This document shows positions 46,726 through 59,409 of a DNA stretch of 64,000 nt, piece by piece. Position numbers and translations under genes: made by a program. This DNA is from Luzula sylvatica (taxonomy: Eukaryota; Streptophyta; Magnoliopsida; Poales; Juncaceae): assembly GCA_946800325.1 (NCBI GenBank), contig OX326957.1, positions 47,848,307-47,912,306 on the forward strand, read 5' to 3'. The stretch's first letter is position 1. Each line of letters opens with the position of its first letter. The notes under the pieces are model-generated. The model did no database searches, was not told where the DNA came from, and saw nothing but the letters and a program-made list of their open reading frames with translations.

Positions 46726-47469
46726 TTTGTTCTGCCATTCACATAATATATAGTTATGATTTTTCGGGATCAAACATAAGACAGTGTGAAAATAAAAATC
46801 ATATTGATTGAGGAAGTTGAATGATGACAAAATTATCATATTTTTTTTTAATCCGACACAATGCGAAATATTAATTTAATATTTTAGTGCAACACAGAGA
46901 AAAAAAATGTTACTAGAAAATAATAAAATAACATGCGTGAACATAAATAATAAGCAAAACCATATGATATTTTAAATAATAGGCAAAATCATATGAATAA
47001 TAACATTTTAAAAGTTCAAAAGAATTTTTTATGTCTAATAAATTTTATGTTTCATGTTTATTATAGAAAAAATATTATATAAGTTAAAGAAATTATCTGT
47101 GGTTGGTAAATAAATATCTTTCATTTTTTAAAGATTAACATGAAATTGTTTTAAGTAAAATTAAATATAACATACTTTGTAGTCTGTGCAATTTTTTTCA
47201 ATTATAGTTTTAAAAAAATTAATAATTAGGGCTTAAAAGTCATTAATTTAATTATACTTATTTTTATATATTTTTTAAATAATTGTTTTCATAATTTTAA
47301 GTTAGAGAAAATATTGAATATATGATAATATGGAACTCAAACTAAAGATAAAATTCAAGTGAATATATTTCTTAATTTTTAAAATTATATTATGAAAAAT
47401 ACTGACAATATTTGATGTAAGTTGTATGATATTATATATTAATTTATTAATGTTAGATATTTAAACTCT

Positions 47470-47790
47470 TCACAATTGATCTTGTGACAAATTGTGGAAA
47501 ATTTCAAATAAATACAACTGGTCCAACATGAATCTAACGAATAATATTTTGACACATCATCAATGTAAGGTGATGTGGCCTTCTAAAATTGCTTAAAATT
47601 ATGTGTAAAATAATGAACACATAAATGTCTACAAATAAAAATAATCACATAAAATCAAATGTTAATCAATGGTTCATATGTTGCCACATATCATAATTCA
47701 ATGATTCAAATAATTGTGATGATGTGACACGATGATATTACATAAATATAGGTACAAAATAATGGGTTGGTAAATTTCAGTTATTAATGT
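47470..47790 (+). repeat. Dispersed non-coding repeat, copy 2 of 3
   Basis: Collinear with 1-360, from CACAATTGATCTTG to GGGTTGGTAAATT. It ends about 250 bases before the DRG1 start codon, so it forms the outer promoter of that gene. Confidence 0.7.
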
Positions 47791-48045
47791 AATATATGAT
47801 GGCCTGGGTCTTATAAAATTGCTTAAAATTGGTTGCTTTATTTTTCAAATTTTATTGGGCTGGCTTAAATACATATTAAGGCCCATATTGAATTTTTTGC
47901 TTTTATTGGGTGGGGATATGCAATAAGCTTGTATTTTTTCGGACTCGACGAAAGGAACTAGCTAGAAGAACGGCGTAGAAGTAGAAGAAGAAGAGAAGGG
48001 AAAGGATAGATTGGGAGGGGAGGTCACCAGCGGTGAACGAGCAAA

Positions 48046-50199
48046 ATGTCGACCGTTATGCAGAAGATCAAGGACATTGAAGATGAGGTAATTTCTGTTT
48101 TTATTTTGTAATATTTGGTTATTTGTAGATTGATTAGTCCAAATTGTAGGGATTTTTAGAATTTTGTGTGGTTTTCTAATATTAAATGCGACGTTTGAGT
48201 TATTCCTGCTTGATTTTCTCTCGATTTTGTCATTTTGTTGTGCTATGGATTCATTTGTTATTGAAATATTGTTGGGAATTTTCATTTTTGTTGGACTTTA
48301 CAGGCAAAATTGCGTTTCCAGTGAAGCTTTATGTAGACAAATCCTTTTGATTTTTGCAATAGTTTCTTTATGAATCTTAATTTTCCTGTTAAAACTCAAA
48401 ACGATATTAATAAATTTACAATTATTTATATATATATTGAACTTATTTTTGTCTTCTTTATGCAGATGGCAAAAACCCAGAAAAATAAAGCCACAGCGCA
48501 CCATCTCGGTCTTTTAAAGGTCCCCCTTCAAATTTCACCACTACATATTCATTCCAAACATTTCAATTTTACTCAATTTGAGCTCAAAATTTTTGTGCTC
48601 GTCGTACGAAACAGGCAAAATTGGCGAAACTAAGGAGGGAGCTTCTGACGCCTGCATCGAAAGGAGGAGGCGGAGCTGGCGAAGGATTCGACGTGACGAA
48701 GAGCGGTGATGCTCGTGTCGGACTCGTTGGCTTTCCATCTGTTGGCAAATCCACTCTTTTGAACAAATTAACCGGCACTTTCTCCGAGGTCAATTCAATT
48801 TTATTTTATTTTATTCAGTATTTATTTTATTTTAGGTGTTGTATTTTGCCTTAAGATATCTCTTTTTCGTGTCATTTGGCAGGTTGCATCGTACGAGTTC
48901 ACGACTTTGACATGTATTCCTGGAGTTATCATATATAAAGGCGCTAAAATTCAGGTTAATTTCTTCTCCTTTTTTTTTTTTTAATTTTTGTAAGTAATTA
49001 TTTGGCCTATAATTAATTTCTGCAAATTGATCTTTTTGTTCCCGAACTTTCAGTTGTTAGATCTACCAGGAATTATCGAAGGAGCAAAAGACGGTAAAGG
49101 TAGAGGAAGACAGGTACTAAACCCTAAAACCCTAACCCTAAATCCCCTCTCCCAAAAATCACATAACATTCTATATATATTATTATTATTATTATATTTC
49201 AGGTCATAAGTACCGCTCGAACATGCAACTGCATATTAATCGTCCTCGACGCCATAAAACCAATCACTCACAAACGCCTCATCGAAAAAGAACTCGAAGG
49301 TTTCGGCATAAGGTAAAAAAAAAAAAACAAATAAATAAATAAAAAATTATTTCTAACTCCTCAAATTTCTGCGAAATAGATTAAACAAGGAGCCGCCGAA
49401 TTTATCATTCCGAAGAAAAGACAAGGGAGGAATAAATTTCACCTCGACGGTAACGAACACAAATTTAGATCTGGATACGGTGAAGGCGATCTGCAACGAG
49501 TACAGAATACACAACGCGGATATCTCTCTCCGATACGACGCCACCGCGGACGACCTCATCGACGTCATCGAGGGCAGTCGCGTCTACATTCCTTGCATTT
49601 ACGTCGTTAACAAGATCGATCAGATCACTCTCGAGGAGTTGGAGATCTTGGATAAACTCCCTCATTATTGCCCCATTAGGTTCGTCTTTTTCTCGTTTCG
49701 TGCTTTTCTCGAATAATAATATTAAATTAATAATGATGTATTGATTAACAGCGCGCATCTCGAGTGGAATTTGGACGGGTTGTTGGAGAAGGTATGGGAG
49801 TATTTGGACTTGATTAGAATTTACACGAAACCCAAGGGGAATAATCCTGATTACGAGGATCCCGTTATCGTATCGTCCAATAGGAGATCCGTGGAGGATT
49901 TTTGTAATAGGATCCACAAAGACATGCTTAAACAATTCAAATAGTAAGAATTTCATTCATACCCTTCAAATATCTCGAAATTATTTTATACTAATAATTA
50001 TTATTATTATTGTGAATTGTGCAGTGCGCTGGTTTGGGGTTCGAGTGCGAAGCATAAGCCGCAAAGAGTTGGACGGGTTTGTGTTCAATTTGTTTCGAAT
50101 TTGTTTTTATACGATTTTGATTTTTTTGATTGGTGTTTGTTTGTGCAGGAACATGAACTCGAGGACGAGGATGTAGTACAGATTATAAAGAAGGTTTGA
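48046..50199 (+). CDS. DRG1: Developmentally regulated GTP-binding protein, DRG1 type
   Basis: Ten exons join in frame to 368 residues, the normal DRG1 length: 48046-48087, 48466-48519, 48615-48788, 48883-48954, 49054-49113, 49203-49312, 49380-49679, 49752-49943, 50025-50076, 50149-50199. DRGs are Obg-family GTPases associated with ribosomes and translation. Visible are [21 protein letters not shown]1 GFPSVGKST (about 71-79), [13 protein letters not shown]3 DLPG (about 117), KGRGRQV, G4 NKID (about 248) and a C-terminal TGS region with [24 protein letters not shown] assign DRG1 rather than DRG2 by the N-terminus and [12 protein letters not shown]. The start matches the family ([14 protein letters not shown]). 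Confidence 0.96.
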
Positions 50200-51057
50200 G
50201 CTGTTTTTGAACGGGTTAGTCTCGAAATGTTGATCGATTAATGGCGGTACCGTGAAAGATTGTTTGGTCTTGTGGAGAGATTGAGTGGTGTTTTTGCTAG
50301 ATAGGTTTAAATTATTGATTTTTCATATTTGAATTTGAATTTGAATTTGTGGGTGTTGAATGTTGAACTTGTTTGTTCTGTATCTCTTATCTAGTATTTG
50401 CGAAAATAAGGTACTGAATTTTATTAGATTAGAACCAGCATAGTTGTTTTTTGATATTATGCATTTTTAGAAGCCGTTAAATTTGTCGTTGTTTAACCAA
50501 AGAAATTGTGCATGAGAATGCAAATATGCCTAGTACTGGAATGAAAATGATTTGGTACTTTATTTCTATGATATTGTCTAAAATAATTTGTTGGGTAAAA
50601 TAAGATTAATAATTCATAATAAGATTCATGATTAACATCATTGTGTATTTATTTAAAAAAATCATACATTTTTTAATACTAATTAGCAAATACTTATTTT
50701 TTAATAAATCATACTGTAAAATAGATATTTTCCTAACCTTTCTTGTCTGTTTCTTCGTGGTTTTTGCTGCACATAGAACAACGAAAAATCTGGTGTAAAT
50801 CACGTTCCAAGTTTCCAACAAAGCCTAGTCTATAGTTTTCTTCTCTACGACGATAGAGATATCGACGAAAAAGCCGTTGTCTTGTCTTTGTGCTTCTCAA
50901 TATCTATCAACAGAGTTCCTCTCCGAACCCATTTCCGCATTTTTGCTTATACCCAAAATCTCTATTTTCCTCGATTTTTGACCAGAAAGATTCATGGTCT
51001 CTAAAACCCCTCTTTTTATTTCGAATTGACAATATTTTAGGTGAAATTTCGCGCAAA
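50200..51057. other. DRG1 3' flank and hydroxylase promoter
   Basis: No gene is seen. The last ~200 bases contain the presumed leader of the hydroxylase gene. The ORF starting at 50890 only extends that gene upstream without family support. Confidence 0.5.
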
Positions 51058-52330
51058 ATGGTGTTTTGGGAGGGGTTCGTGAGCGACGAAACAATGGGCA
51101 CCTTTGCGCCCATTGTATTGTATTGGGTTTACGCTGGATTGTACCAGCTCTTGCCTCCAATGGATAGCTTTCGATTGCACACCCGCAGAGAAGAGGAAAA
51201 GAAGAATCTTGTTAGCTTGCCTTGTGTGATAAAGGGCGTTCTTATACAGCAATTCTTTCAAGCCACTGTTGCCCAAATGCTTTTCTTTGTAAGTAAGAAT
51301 TTTTATCATCATTTTCCTGTTAAATTTAATCATAAGATAGTTTGGTTCGTGAATTTGGATAAAAATGTCGTGTTTTCTATTGACAGAAAATTGGTTTTCA
51401 TAATTTGAAACATTATTTCTTAAATGTGTCTAAATTGGTCGTAGATGCTTTAATAGGAGATAATTCTTCAATTACGATATTTTTAATTACTCAATTGAGT
51501 GTAAATTAAAGATAATTCCATTTCTCAGAAAATTAAACCTAATTCAGAGCTCAGTCAGGTGCCAGCAACTGTTGCTGAGACCGCAGTCTCAGTTCCTTAG
51601 ACTGAATGTGGGTTGATTTTGCGCCTAATTGCAAAGGGTTAAAATTGGGCATAATTGCAAAAAAAGGGTTCAATTGGGGCTTAACAGACTCGATTAAGAA
51701 ACCAAACTAGCAGAATTTTTTTAAAAATAAGAAATTGAATTCCTCAACTAAACCAACTCCTCTAATCCTTGACAGGTCACATCAAAGACGGGCTTGGCGG
51801 GTCCCACAACGCAACCGCCAATTATCATCCAATTAACCCAATTCTTCATCGCGATGCTAGTAATGGACACGTGGCAGTATTTCATGCACAGATACATGCA
51901 CCAAAACAAGTTCCTCTACAAACACATCCACTCGAAACACCATTCCCTCGTCGTCCCCTACGCAATCGGAGCTCTTTATAACCACCCTCTCGAAGGCCTC
52001 TTACTGGACACGATTGGCGGCGTTTTGTCTTTTCTCGTCGCTGGAATGACGGCTCGTACCGCCGTGTTCTTTTTCTGTTTCGCGGTCGTCAAAACTGTGG
52101 ACGATCATTGCGGTCTTTGGCTGCCTGGAAATATTTTTCATTTGATTTTTCAGAATAACACTGCGTATCATGATATACATCACCAATTGCAAGGCTTGAA
52201 GTTCAATTACTCGCAACCGTTTTTCTCGATTTGGGATAGGATTTTGGGGACCCATATGGAGTATAGTTTGATTAAGAGAGAGGAAGGGGGGTTGGAGGCT
52301 AGGCCGGTTAGTGCGTGGAAAGAGGAGTGA
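51058..52330 (+). CDS. SBH: Sphingoid base C4-hydroxylase (sphinganine C4-monooxygenase)
   Basis: Two exons (51058-51288, 51776-52330) give 261 residues, the size of plant SBH1/SBH2. The enzyme hydroxylates C4 of dihydrosphingosine to make phytosphingosine in the ER, using a di-iron centre. Histidine boxes are HRYMH (about 115-119), HSKHH (129-133) and HDIHH (about 209-213), with a further NH at 147. Several hydrophobic segments are present, for example near VLYWVYAGLYQLL, FFIAMLVMDTW and AVFFFCFAVV. The ATG at 51058 matches the family start MVFWEGFVSDETMGTF. An in-frame upstream ATG at 50890 would add a tail lacking family support. Confidence 0.95.
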
Positions 52331-52461
52331 AAGTGAGGGAGATTTAAGTCGTGAAGGGCTTTTTTGATATTTTGTTAAATGTATAGGAGATCAGAATGAG
52401 ATGCTATTTTGATGTTGTGTTGTGTTGTGTTGTGTTCAAGGAACATGAAACTTATGGCATT

Positions 52462-52495
52462 TGTGTGTGTGTGTGTGTGCGCGCGCGCGCGTGTG
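52462..52495. repeat. (GT)n-(GC)n microsatellite
   Basis: GT units pass into GC units in the 3' flank of the hydroxylase gene. Alternating purine-pyrimidine sequence of this kind can adopt Z-DNA. Confidence 0.9.
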
Positions 52496-52940
52496 TTTTT
52501 GTTCTATTTTCTTTCATTTGATTGGATTTTGTAACTATAACGAATATTTTAGCCATTTTCGTTATGTTTACTAATCAGTACGGGTTTTTTCCTTTTTTGT
52601 TGTGATATTTCATGTCAGGCTTTTTTTTGAAGAAATATCGCGTTTTTGAATGCTTTCAGATTGCATCGTACCATTTGGCACGAACATGTTCAAAACTTAA
52701 AACAACACAAACATACATCAATTTATGGTACGAACATGTTCAAAACCTTGAACAACACAAACGCATGCATCAATTTTGATTATGTTAAATTTTTGATCTC
52801 CATATTTTTTTACCACACATGCTAAAAAAAATAAAATAAATAAAATAAAAAATAACCAATGAGTTTACAAATATTCTCATTACACTTTCATCAACAATCC
52901 ATTTTTGACATACATACAACTAAAATCACAAAAAAACACA

Positions 52941-53546
52941 CTAATTCTGGAAGGTTCTGGAAGGTCCTAAAGCCTTCACAATAGACATATGTTCCTCGAA
53001 AGAGATATTATAAAGAAGACGATCACGGCAGAGCGAGACCTTCTCTTCCCAGGTGATAAATCCCCTCGCACGGAATTCGCGCATGGTTGCGATATATTTC
53101 TGACGTCCTTGCAGATATGGATCCTTCGGTTTTTTCTCGCGACGAGTTTTGGTCTTCTTCTTGATTGGTCCGCACGAACTCATCGCATCGGTACCCTCCA
53201 ATTTGCACGTTTTCGCGTGATGATTATCGATTTTGGCACTACCACAACTAGTCTGTGGAGGCGCTTCACAACCCTATTCAAGTAATGAGAGACAAATAAA
53301 ATTAATTAGATTTGACTAATAGGTTGGTTTAACCATCACGAAATTTGAAATTGATATTTGATATACCTTTTTTGGTCTCAAACAATCCCTTGTAGTGCAA
53401 GTTTGCCTACATTCATCTAGCAAATCAATGTGGAAAAACTCTGTACCGGTGACACGTATGACTTTCCCGTTTCTCCACTGACCTCGTACGTATACGTCGA
53501 CCAGATCCCCCACGATCCAACTGGTTCGTGGATTCTGGTTTTCCAT
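52941..53546 (-). CDS. Small Agenet/Tudor-like domain protein
   Basis: Two exons (53367-53546, 52941-53273) give 170 residues. Residues 13-57 (VGDLVDVYVRGQWRNGKVI, FHIDLLDECRQTCTTRDCLRP) look like an Agenet-type Tudor fold. The second exon holds a basic KKKTKTRREKKPKDPYLQGR stretch and a C-terminal helix-rich part ending ALGPSRTFQN. Agenet proteins bind histone tails or act in chromatin and RNA processes in plants; a specific role cannot be read here. A leader intron is likely (donor AAGTAAGTTT near 53650, acceptor near 53560), with a TATA-like TTATATATAC near 53795. Exons were joined through an in-frame GT-AG intron. Confidence 0.72.
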
Positions 53547-53559
53547 ATTCAGATACTGT

Positions 53560-54590
53560 GATTAAACAATAATAATTATCAGATTACATTTGCAAAAGGA
53601 AAGTCCAAATTTAGAATGTGTAATTGAAGTGAAGAGAGAAAACTTACTTGCGGAGAAAGAATTAATTGATGGAGAAGAATGCTTTCTATGTCAAATTAGA
53701 GAAACTGGAAAGCGAATTCGTCACAGAAAAAACTGATTTAAGTAATGAGAAACGAAATTGTTTGATAAATTTCTGAAATTCAGGAGTCGACGACGTATAT
53801 ATAACTCGGATTAAAAGATGCATCTCCTCGACGGGGTCTAACTGTATGCGTCCCTCCGTACTCCAATCCAAACGGTCTGCAATTGGATGCATCTTCACGA
53901 CGGGTAGTTTGAAGAAGATGGGAATTGGGATTCTGGTGTTTATCAAGTTTGGATTTTGGTTCTTACTTGTTCTCAAAGTCGTTTCTGGTTTCCCGGTTTT
54001 AAGGACTGGTCTTTTAAGTAGGGTTTTCATATCCGGGTTTTTAAGGAGTTGAGTCTTGTCAGATAAGGATTTCATATCCAGGTTTTTTATATGTTTCTTT
54101 TTTAGGACGAATTAAAAATCTGGACTTTCTGTAGCGTGAATTAATTTTCGGATATAAGTATATATAAGTTCAGAAAAATAAAATAATATATAAAGTTTAA
54201 AAAAAAATATTATAAAGTATGTATTAAAAACAGTAATTAGACTGAACAATAATTAGATATTAATATTATACACAATGATTATTTTTTTATTCAAAAGTAG
54301 GAGAAATGACTTGAATAAAAACTAGTATTCCATTTCCACCCTTATTTTTCTTGACAGGCAGAGAAACATATAATATTTATTTATTACACCTCATATGTAC
54401 ACCGAAAATTCCCTAGATGACTACAAAATTCACCCATCATCGAATTTCGATCATTTTCGAAGGCGGTACTCTCTTCCCGCCTCTTCTATACTAAACTCCC
54501 CCTTCTATATCTATACTATCCTCCCCCAATTTATTTCTTTACACAACCAAACGAAAAAGAAAGAAAAAAAATCGCATAACCAAACAGCAT
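53560..54590. other. Promoter of Agenet-like gene and spacer
   Basis: Contains the presumed leader, leader intron and TATA box of the gene on the minus strand. The 129-residue minus-strand ORF at 53686-54075 crosses these signals and shows no domain, so I do not call it. Confidence 0.5.
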
Positions 54591-54592
54591 CG

Positions 54593-57500
54593 TCACGCCC
54601 TCGTGACAGCTGTCACCGTCGCGTTGCAGAAGAAACACCTGTGGCTGTTCAAGAGGTGCCGCGTTATGCACCCGAAACACGATTTATGATGACACGGTTC
54701 GAACAACGCGTCGGATCCGCTGTTATAGCAGATACAGCAATTGTTGTCTCCTTCGTCCTCTGAAGCCGCCACCTGTCCCGTTTCGGACAACGTCGACTCT
54801 GATATGCTCCCGAAATACCGAGATAGTTCCTCCAGTTGCCCTAATTTAGCCATCGATGCTTCTCCTCCTCTAAGAATGTTACTCTGGTAAAAAATTACAA
54901 AATTAGAAAACTAAGGGTAAATATGATATTTTGGATTTTTGAAAGGGTAAATATGTCAATCTCCCTTGAATAAAGAGGAAAAGGACGAAAAAACTGACCC
55001 AATTGAAGTCGAGAAGGTACTGGAAACCGAAATGAAGAGTGGTGGGGCAGTCCATGCTGAGTAACACGGGGATCACGTCGTTCACATTCAATTGACCCGA
55101 GTCCGAATTACTCGGGCCCAGCACATTAAGCATGATTCCAAGAATAGGGGCCAGAATTAAAACTCGATTCGTCTTTTCTCCAGGCCTCCTCACCCACCTA
55201 TCACATTCAAGTTAAGTCGAGTCAACGAACCAGTCAAAGAAGGAAATTAAAATATGAATTTTTTCTAACTTGACTTACATGTCGAAAAATTCGGTTTGGC
55301 CGACCGAAATGATGTGGTTCAAGATAAAGACGACAAGTTCGGTTAAGCGTCGCAGATTCATGTCGGGTCCGGTGAGGAAGGCTTGAGGAATCTCTCTGAC
55401 GCAAAACTCGAGTATTCTTGCTAAACTACATGATATATCAAAAATCACGCTGCATTTCCTTTGTTGGTCCCCGACCTGAACGCAAGATAGCAAGATAATT
55501 TACAGACGCAAATACGGTATACAAAAATAAAATTTATGTTTGTTATTTCACTGACGTGATTCTTATCTTGCATCTCGCGAATGGACATGGAGAATTCAGT
55601 CATTGTCCAGCTAAGCGTGTTAAACAACCGGTTCAGAAAAGACGAGAATAGTTCTTCATCGTGAACGCAGGTTTCTCGAAGCAAAACCTACAGAAATTCC
55701 AACACAAAAATTCAGAACCAACAATTAAAAAAAGGGATTTGGAATCCTGGATGTGACCTGGAAGAGAAGGGAGGAAACGGATTCGGAATTGCAGAGACGG
55801 TATAGGATATTCGTGACAGGGATCCAGGAGCGGTTATCAAAGGCCGACAAGAGGCCACGTGGCATCCTCTCAACTGCATCTCGATTATTCTCGAATACGA
55901 CTAAGAAGTCTCTGTATTGCATGAGGACCGATATGGATTGAAGAAGTAAATCCTTGAGATCCGTGCTGAGAATTCGTGTGTCGTTGAAGTGCTTCGCGCA
56001 GAACGTGACAAAGGACGAGAGTCCTTGTTTGAGAAATACTGCCGAAGAAACAAATGGTGGATCGCTTTTTCGTAACGCATGGAAAGTATCCACCTGAAAC
56101 AAAAATAAAATGATGAAAATAAATTTAAAAAGGACAAAAAAGGAAAATAATACATGTACGTACCAGTGATTCGATGTAAAATTCGGGGACGTAAAGGAAA
56201 GAAGAATTGGATTCGCTGAGAACGAGTAACAAATCAACGACCCACATGCAAGTGGCGTACATTCCTCTAAGTTTCCACCGAGAAAATAGAGAGATTCTGT
56301 ACCTGCATCAGAATAAAAAAAAGCGATAAAAATACCAAAATTGGAAAAAATGGATTTGTCAAGGGCTTCGATGAAATATCGTACCAAGAGCAATTTCTAA
56401 CGCAATCGATCAAGTGTTCGTGATGAACACTACGTGCTTCTTTCAAGAGCTTCACTTGCTCTGTGCATGCTTTTTCTCTTATTTGTTTGTCTGTATCTTC
56501 CAGCATTGAAATCGTTTGCGACTGTTGCGACATATATTTGAACGCCTGCAGAATCACAATAATCAGAAAAGATAGGGGGGCTTTTGAAAAGTTACCTAAA
56601 ATAAAATTACAAGTATATGACTTGCCTGGCTAAAGCTAGGGGCGACACCCATATGGAAAAGTAATAGCATAAGATCAAAAAGTTCCTCTTCTCTTAATGC
56701 CTCTGACGAAGCGTCAGGACCGAACTGGCCAGTACCAGTACCACCACCACTCAAAACATGCAAGGACTGGTACGCAAAACCTCCTTCTGATTGGCCGTTC
56801 GAGTTACTGGATTTATTGTCCTCCATATCCTCACTCAGACTCCTTGAACTGCATTCTGCAACATCCTTCTGCGATCGATCCTGTATACCGCCCTTTTTCG
56901 AACTGGTACTGGTACCGGTACCAGTTCCCGCGTACTTGAGACTCTCTCTCGATGTTTGAGCATAATATACCTCGCAACAACATGGTTTCTGCACCGAAGA
57001 ATGGGTAATTCTGAATTCCTCGGAATCCGTGCAAACATCCTCCCATTGCACCGTCTCCGTACCGGTACCGTCGACTTCCTGAGATTTCAAGAGCTGGTTT
57101 ACCGACCCTCCTACTCTCGGTACGTTCGCAAAGTATGATTCGTTTCGGTACAGTATCTTTAATGGGAAGCGCCGTGTACCGGGTCGGTGAAGAAACCCTA
57201 ATTTCTCATCAGGAGGAAACCCTAACCCTAACCCTAATCCCATCCCCTCTGAGAGGAGATGGAGGAGTACCGTGCACAAAGAGAGAAGAACGGTACTGCT
57301 TGGCGTACCGTCAGAGGAATTTCTATGCCCCACCACGCCTCTTGACTTCACGATGAGATTTTGAACGAAGGATCTGAACACAGATCCTGACGATTCATGT
57401 CCTGGTGGAGTGAATCGAATAACCAAGCTGCATAGCTGGCGATGCATCTCCTCGATCTTAGAAATCGCCTCGGAAAGCGCACTGATTGTTAGGGCCATGC

Positions 57501-58926
57501 TACTTTCGGTACCAATTTCCTCGCACGAACCTGGCCACCACACAGACGGTATGATAATCTGCAAATCATGCTTGCTCGGTACCTTGCTCGAAAGAAACCC
57601 TTCTAACGAAACTCTAAAATCAGGAGATTGGTACCAAAGCACCATCATTTCTTTCCTCTTGAGAATTTCACGTGCTAATGCCAGAAACGGGTACGACCCT
57701 GAATAAGGACAGTCCTTGAGAACTAACGGGGCCCATTTACAACTACACGAAAGACCCGTGAAAAATTCCTGAAATAACGGGCCCGATTCTGAGTATTGCA
57801 TAAACAGATCCAAGACCCGATTAAGAGTCAAACTATCGTGTGGTTCTCGCGACCGAAATATATTAATCAAGAACGAAGACAAAGGTCCCCAAGCGATATA
57901 CTCCAAATTATCGTTACGCCCCTCCGTTCCGGCAGAATCGATTAAAGCGAACAACTCGGAAAAGATGGCACGAGAAATGGGTTCGAACAATTCTTTCAGA
58001 GGGGCGAAACGATTGAGCCTCCTTAATTTATTAAAGTACGCAGAATCAGATTTCTCGAGAGATTCGGCTTCTAGAAGGCGAGTCAAGCATTGCAAAAGAT
58101 ACCCCGTGAAGCACGCAGAACCAGGCGGAGCCTGAACCGGGTTGAACCCGTCAACCGGGTACACAAACGGGTGCGACCCGAAATTCAAACTGCAACGCTC
58201 CCCATCCGAGAGAGATAAAGCCGGGTAGTACCCGTTTGTTCGGATCCCACTAAATGCTAATCCCAAATTCGACCCGTTTCGGTAGAAGGAGATCTCTCCT
58301 TTGTCTAAATCGATGCAACAACCAATCACATCGCCCGTTGACCAGGGTTGACCATAAACCTTAGAAACTTTATTCCATTTGTTGACCCGTTTCCCATCAA
58401 AGGCGTAGGAATCGTCGGTATCGCCGACCCCTTTGTGATCGGTAAAAGGACAAGATTTTGTTGCCCATCCGAGTTGTTGGACTCCAGAAGTTTCTAGAAG
58501 CACCTCGTACATCCACTTGCCTTCCCAAACACATGTGTTTGCTCTTGCACTGGTGAAAGCTTCTATGCTCTCGATTAGTAAGGGTTCTCTTATTGTTCTG
58601 AACGACCCACATATGGTCGAATCATCGATTAAGACCTTAATTGAAGGAGAAGTTTCGGTTTGTGGGTCGAGCTGGAACCGTTTTGCTTGGTTTTTTAGGA
58701 TTGAGCGGATAAAGGGGGTATTTATTGTGTGGAAAGAGGTGTGGATCGATTTGTGCGGCAAATCGAGTATGTGTTCTATGGTTCGTTCTACTGATTGGTG
58801 CCCTATATCGTCGTGGTAAGAGATCAAATGTGATTTTTGATGGTTTTTCCCTCTTTGGTCGTCACCGGCCAGTAAAAGTGCTAAACCAGAAGAGAAAGGG
58901 TTTATTCTTCGACCCTCTTCAGCCAT
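54593..58926 (-). CDS. RKP: E3 ubiquitin ligase RKP (KPC1-related), SPRY and RING
   Basis: Eight exons join in frame to 1251 residues: 56626-58926, 56385-56545, 56164-56302, 55758-56093, 55556-55687, 55279-55475, 54999-55197, 54593-54883. RKP resembles KPC1, which ubiquitinates the CDK inhibitor KIP1/KRP. A SPRY domain spans about 133-253 (WEGKWMYEVLLE, LGWATKSC, GDVIGCCIDLDKGEISFYRNG). A C3HC4 RING sits at about 1204-1241 (CCICYNSG, PCHHKSCFGC, HRCFFCN). Between are the conserved KSDPPFV, KQGLSSFVTF, DNRSWIPVTNI and NRLFNTLSWTMTEF blocks. Intron 1 has a GC donor. A leader intron ending near 59048 is likely. The start MAEEGRRINPFSSGLALLL fits the family. Confidence 0.95.
56624..56625 (-). other. 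GC splice donor, RKP intron 1
   Basis: The exon ends AGCCAG and the intron begins GCAAGT. The downstream acceptor CTGCAG then gives SFSQ-AFKYMSQQ, the conserved reading. The nearby GT sites break this frame. Confidence 0.82.
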
Positions 58927-59405
58927 TATAGTTCAAAAGAGGGTAACTTGGCCGAAATTTCTTCAGTAAATTTCGACATATAGTGATTTCAAGCTCATCA
59001 ATTGGTAATTCAAATCAATTCCATCTCCAGCGAACGAATAGAGACCTGTTTTCAAACAAATGAAAGAAAATCACGAAAATTAGCTTCCACTACATCGAAA
59101 ATTCAAAATATTGTAAACAGTAACGAAAAGAACTGAGCTACTTGATCAAAGGGATGAAAATGAGCAAAATAGACTGACTAATTGAACCAAAAACTACAAT
59201 TAAGAAAAAAAAATCAAAAAACAAATGATCAGAGAAACAATAATCCAAACCTCAAGATAGAAAAAACCCAATTAAGCCCTCCAAATCACGTTAATTCGGC
59301 CTCAAGAACACCACTTTACTGCAACTGGAGCTGCAAAAAGAACTGGTCTTTCAGAGAATTCACAGAATTTTGTATAGGCGGCGGAGGAAAAAAAACAAAC
59401 TAGGG
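58927..59405 (-). promoter_or_regulatory. RKP leader region
   Basis: On the minus strand an AAACCCTAGT telo-box-like word lies near 59400, followed by a GC-richer leader. A TTTGAAAACAG acceptor near 59048 suggests a leader intron. No other gene is seen. Confidence 0.45.
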
Positions 59406-59409
59406 TTTT

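Larger units (their letters stand above)
44600..47460. other. AT-rich spacer right of arm B
   Basis: No gene is visible. It contains a GATACG-rich element (45318-45725) and a minus-strand Helitron end at 46688. Confidence 0.5.

Noticed and set aside
53686..54075. 129-residue minus-strand ORF upstream of the Agenet-like gene
   Set aside because: It overlaps the likely TATA box, leader and leader intron of that gene and has no recognisable domain.
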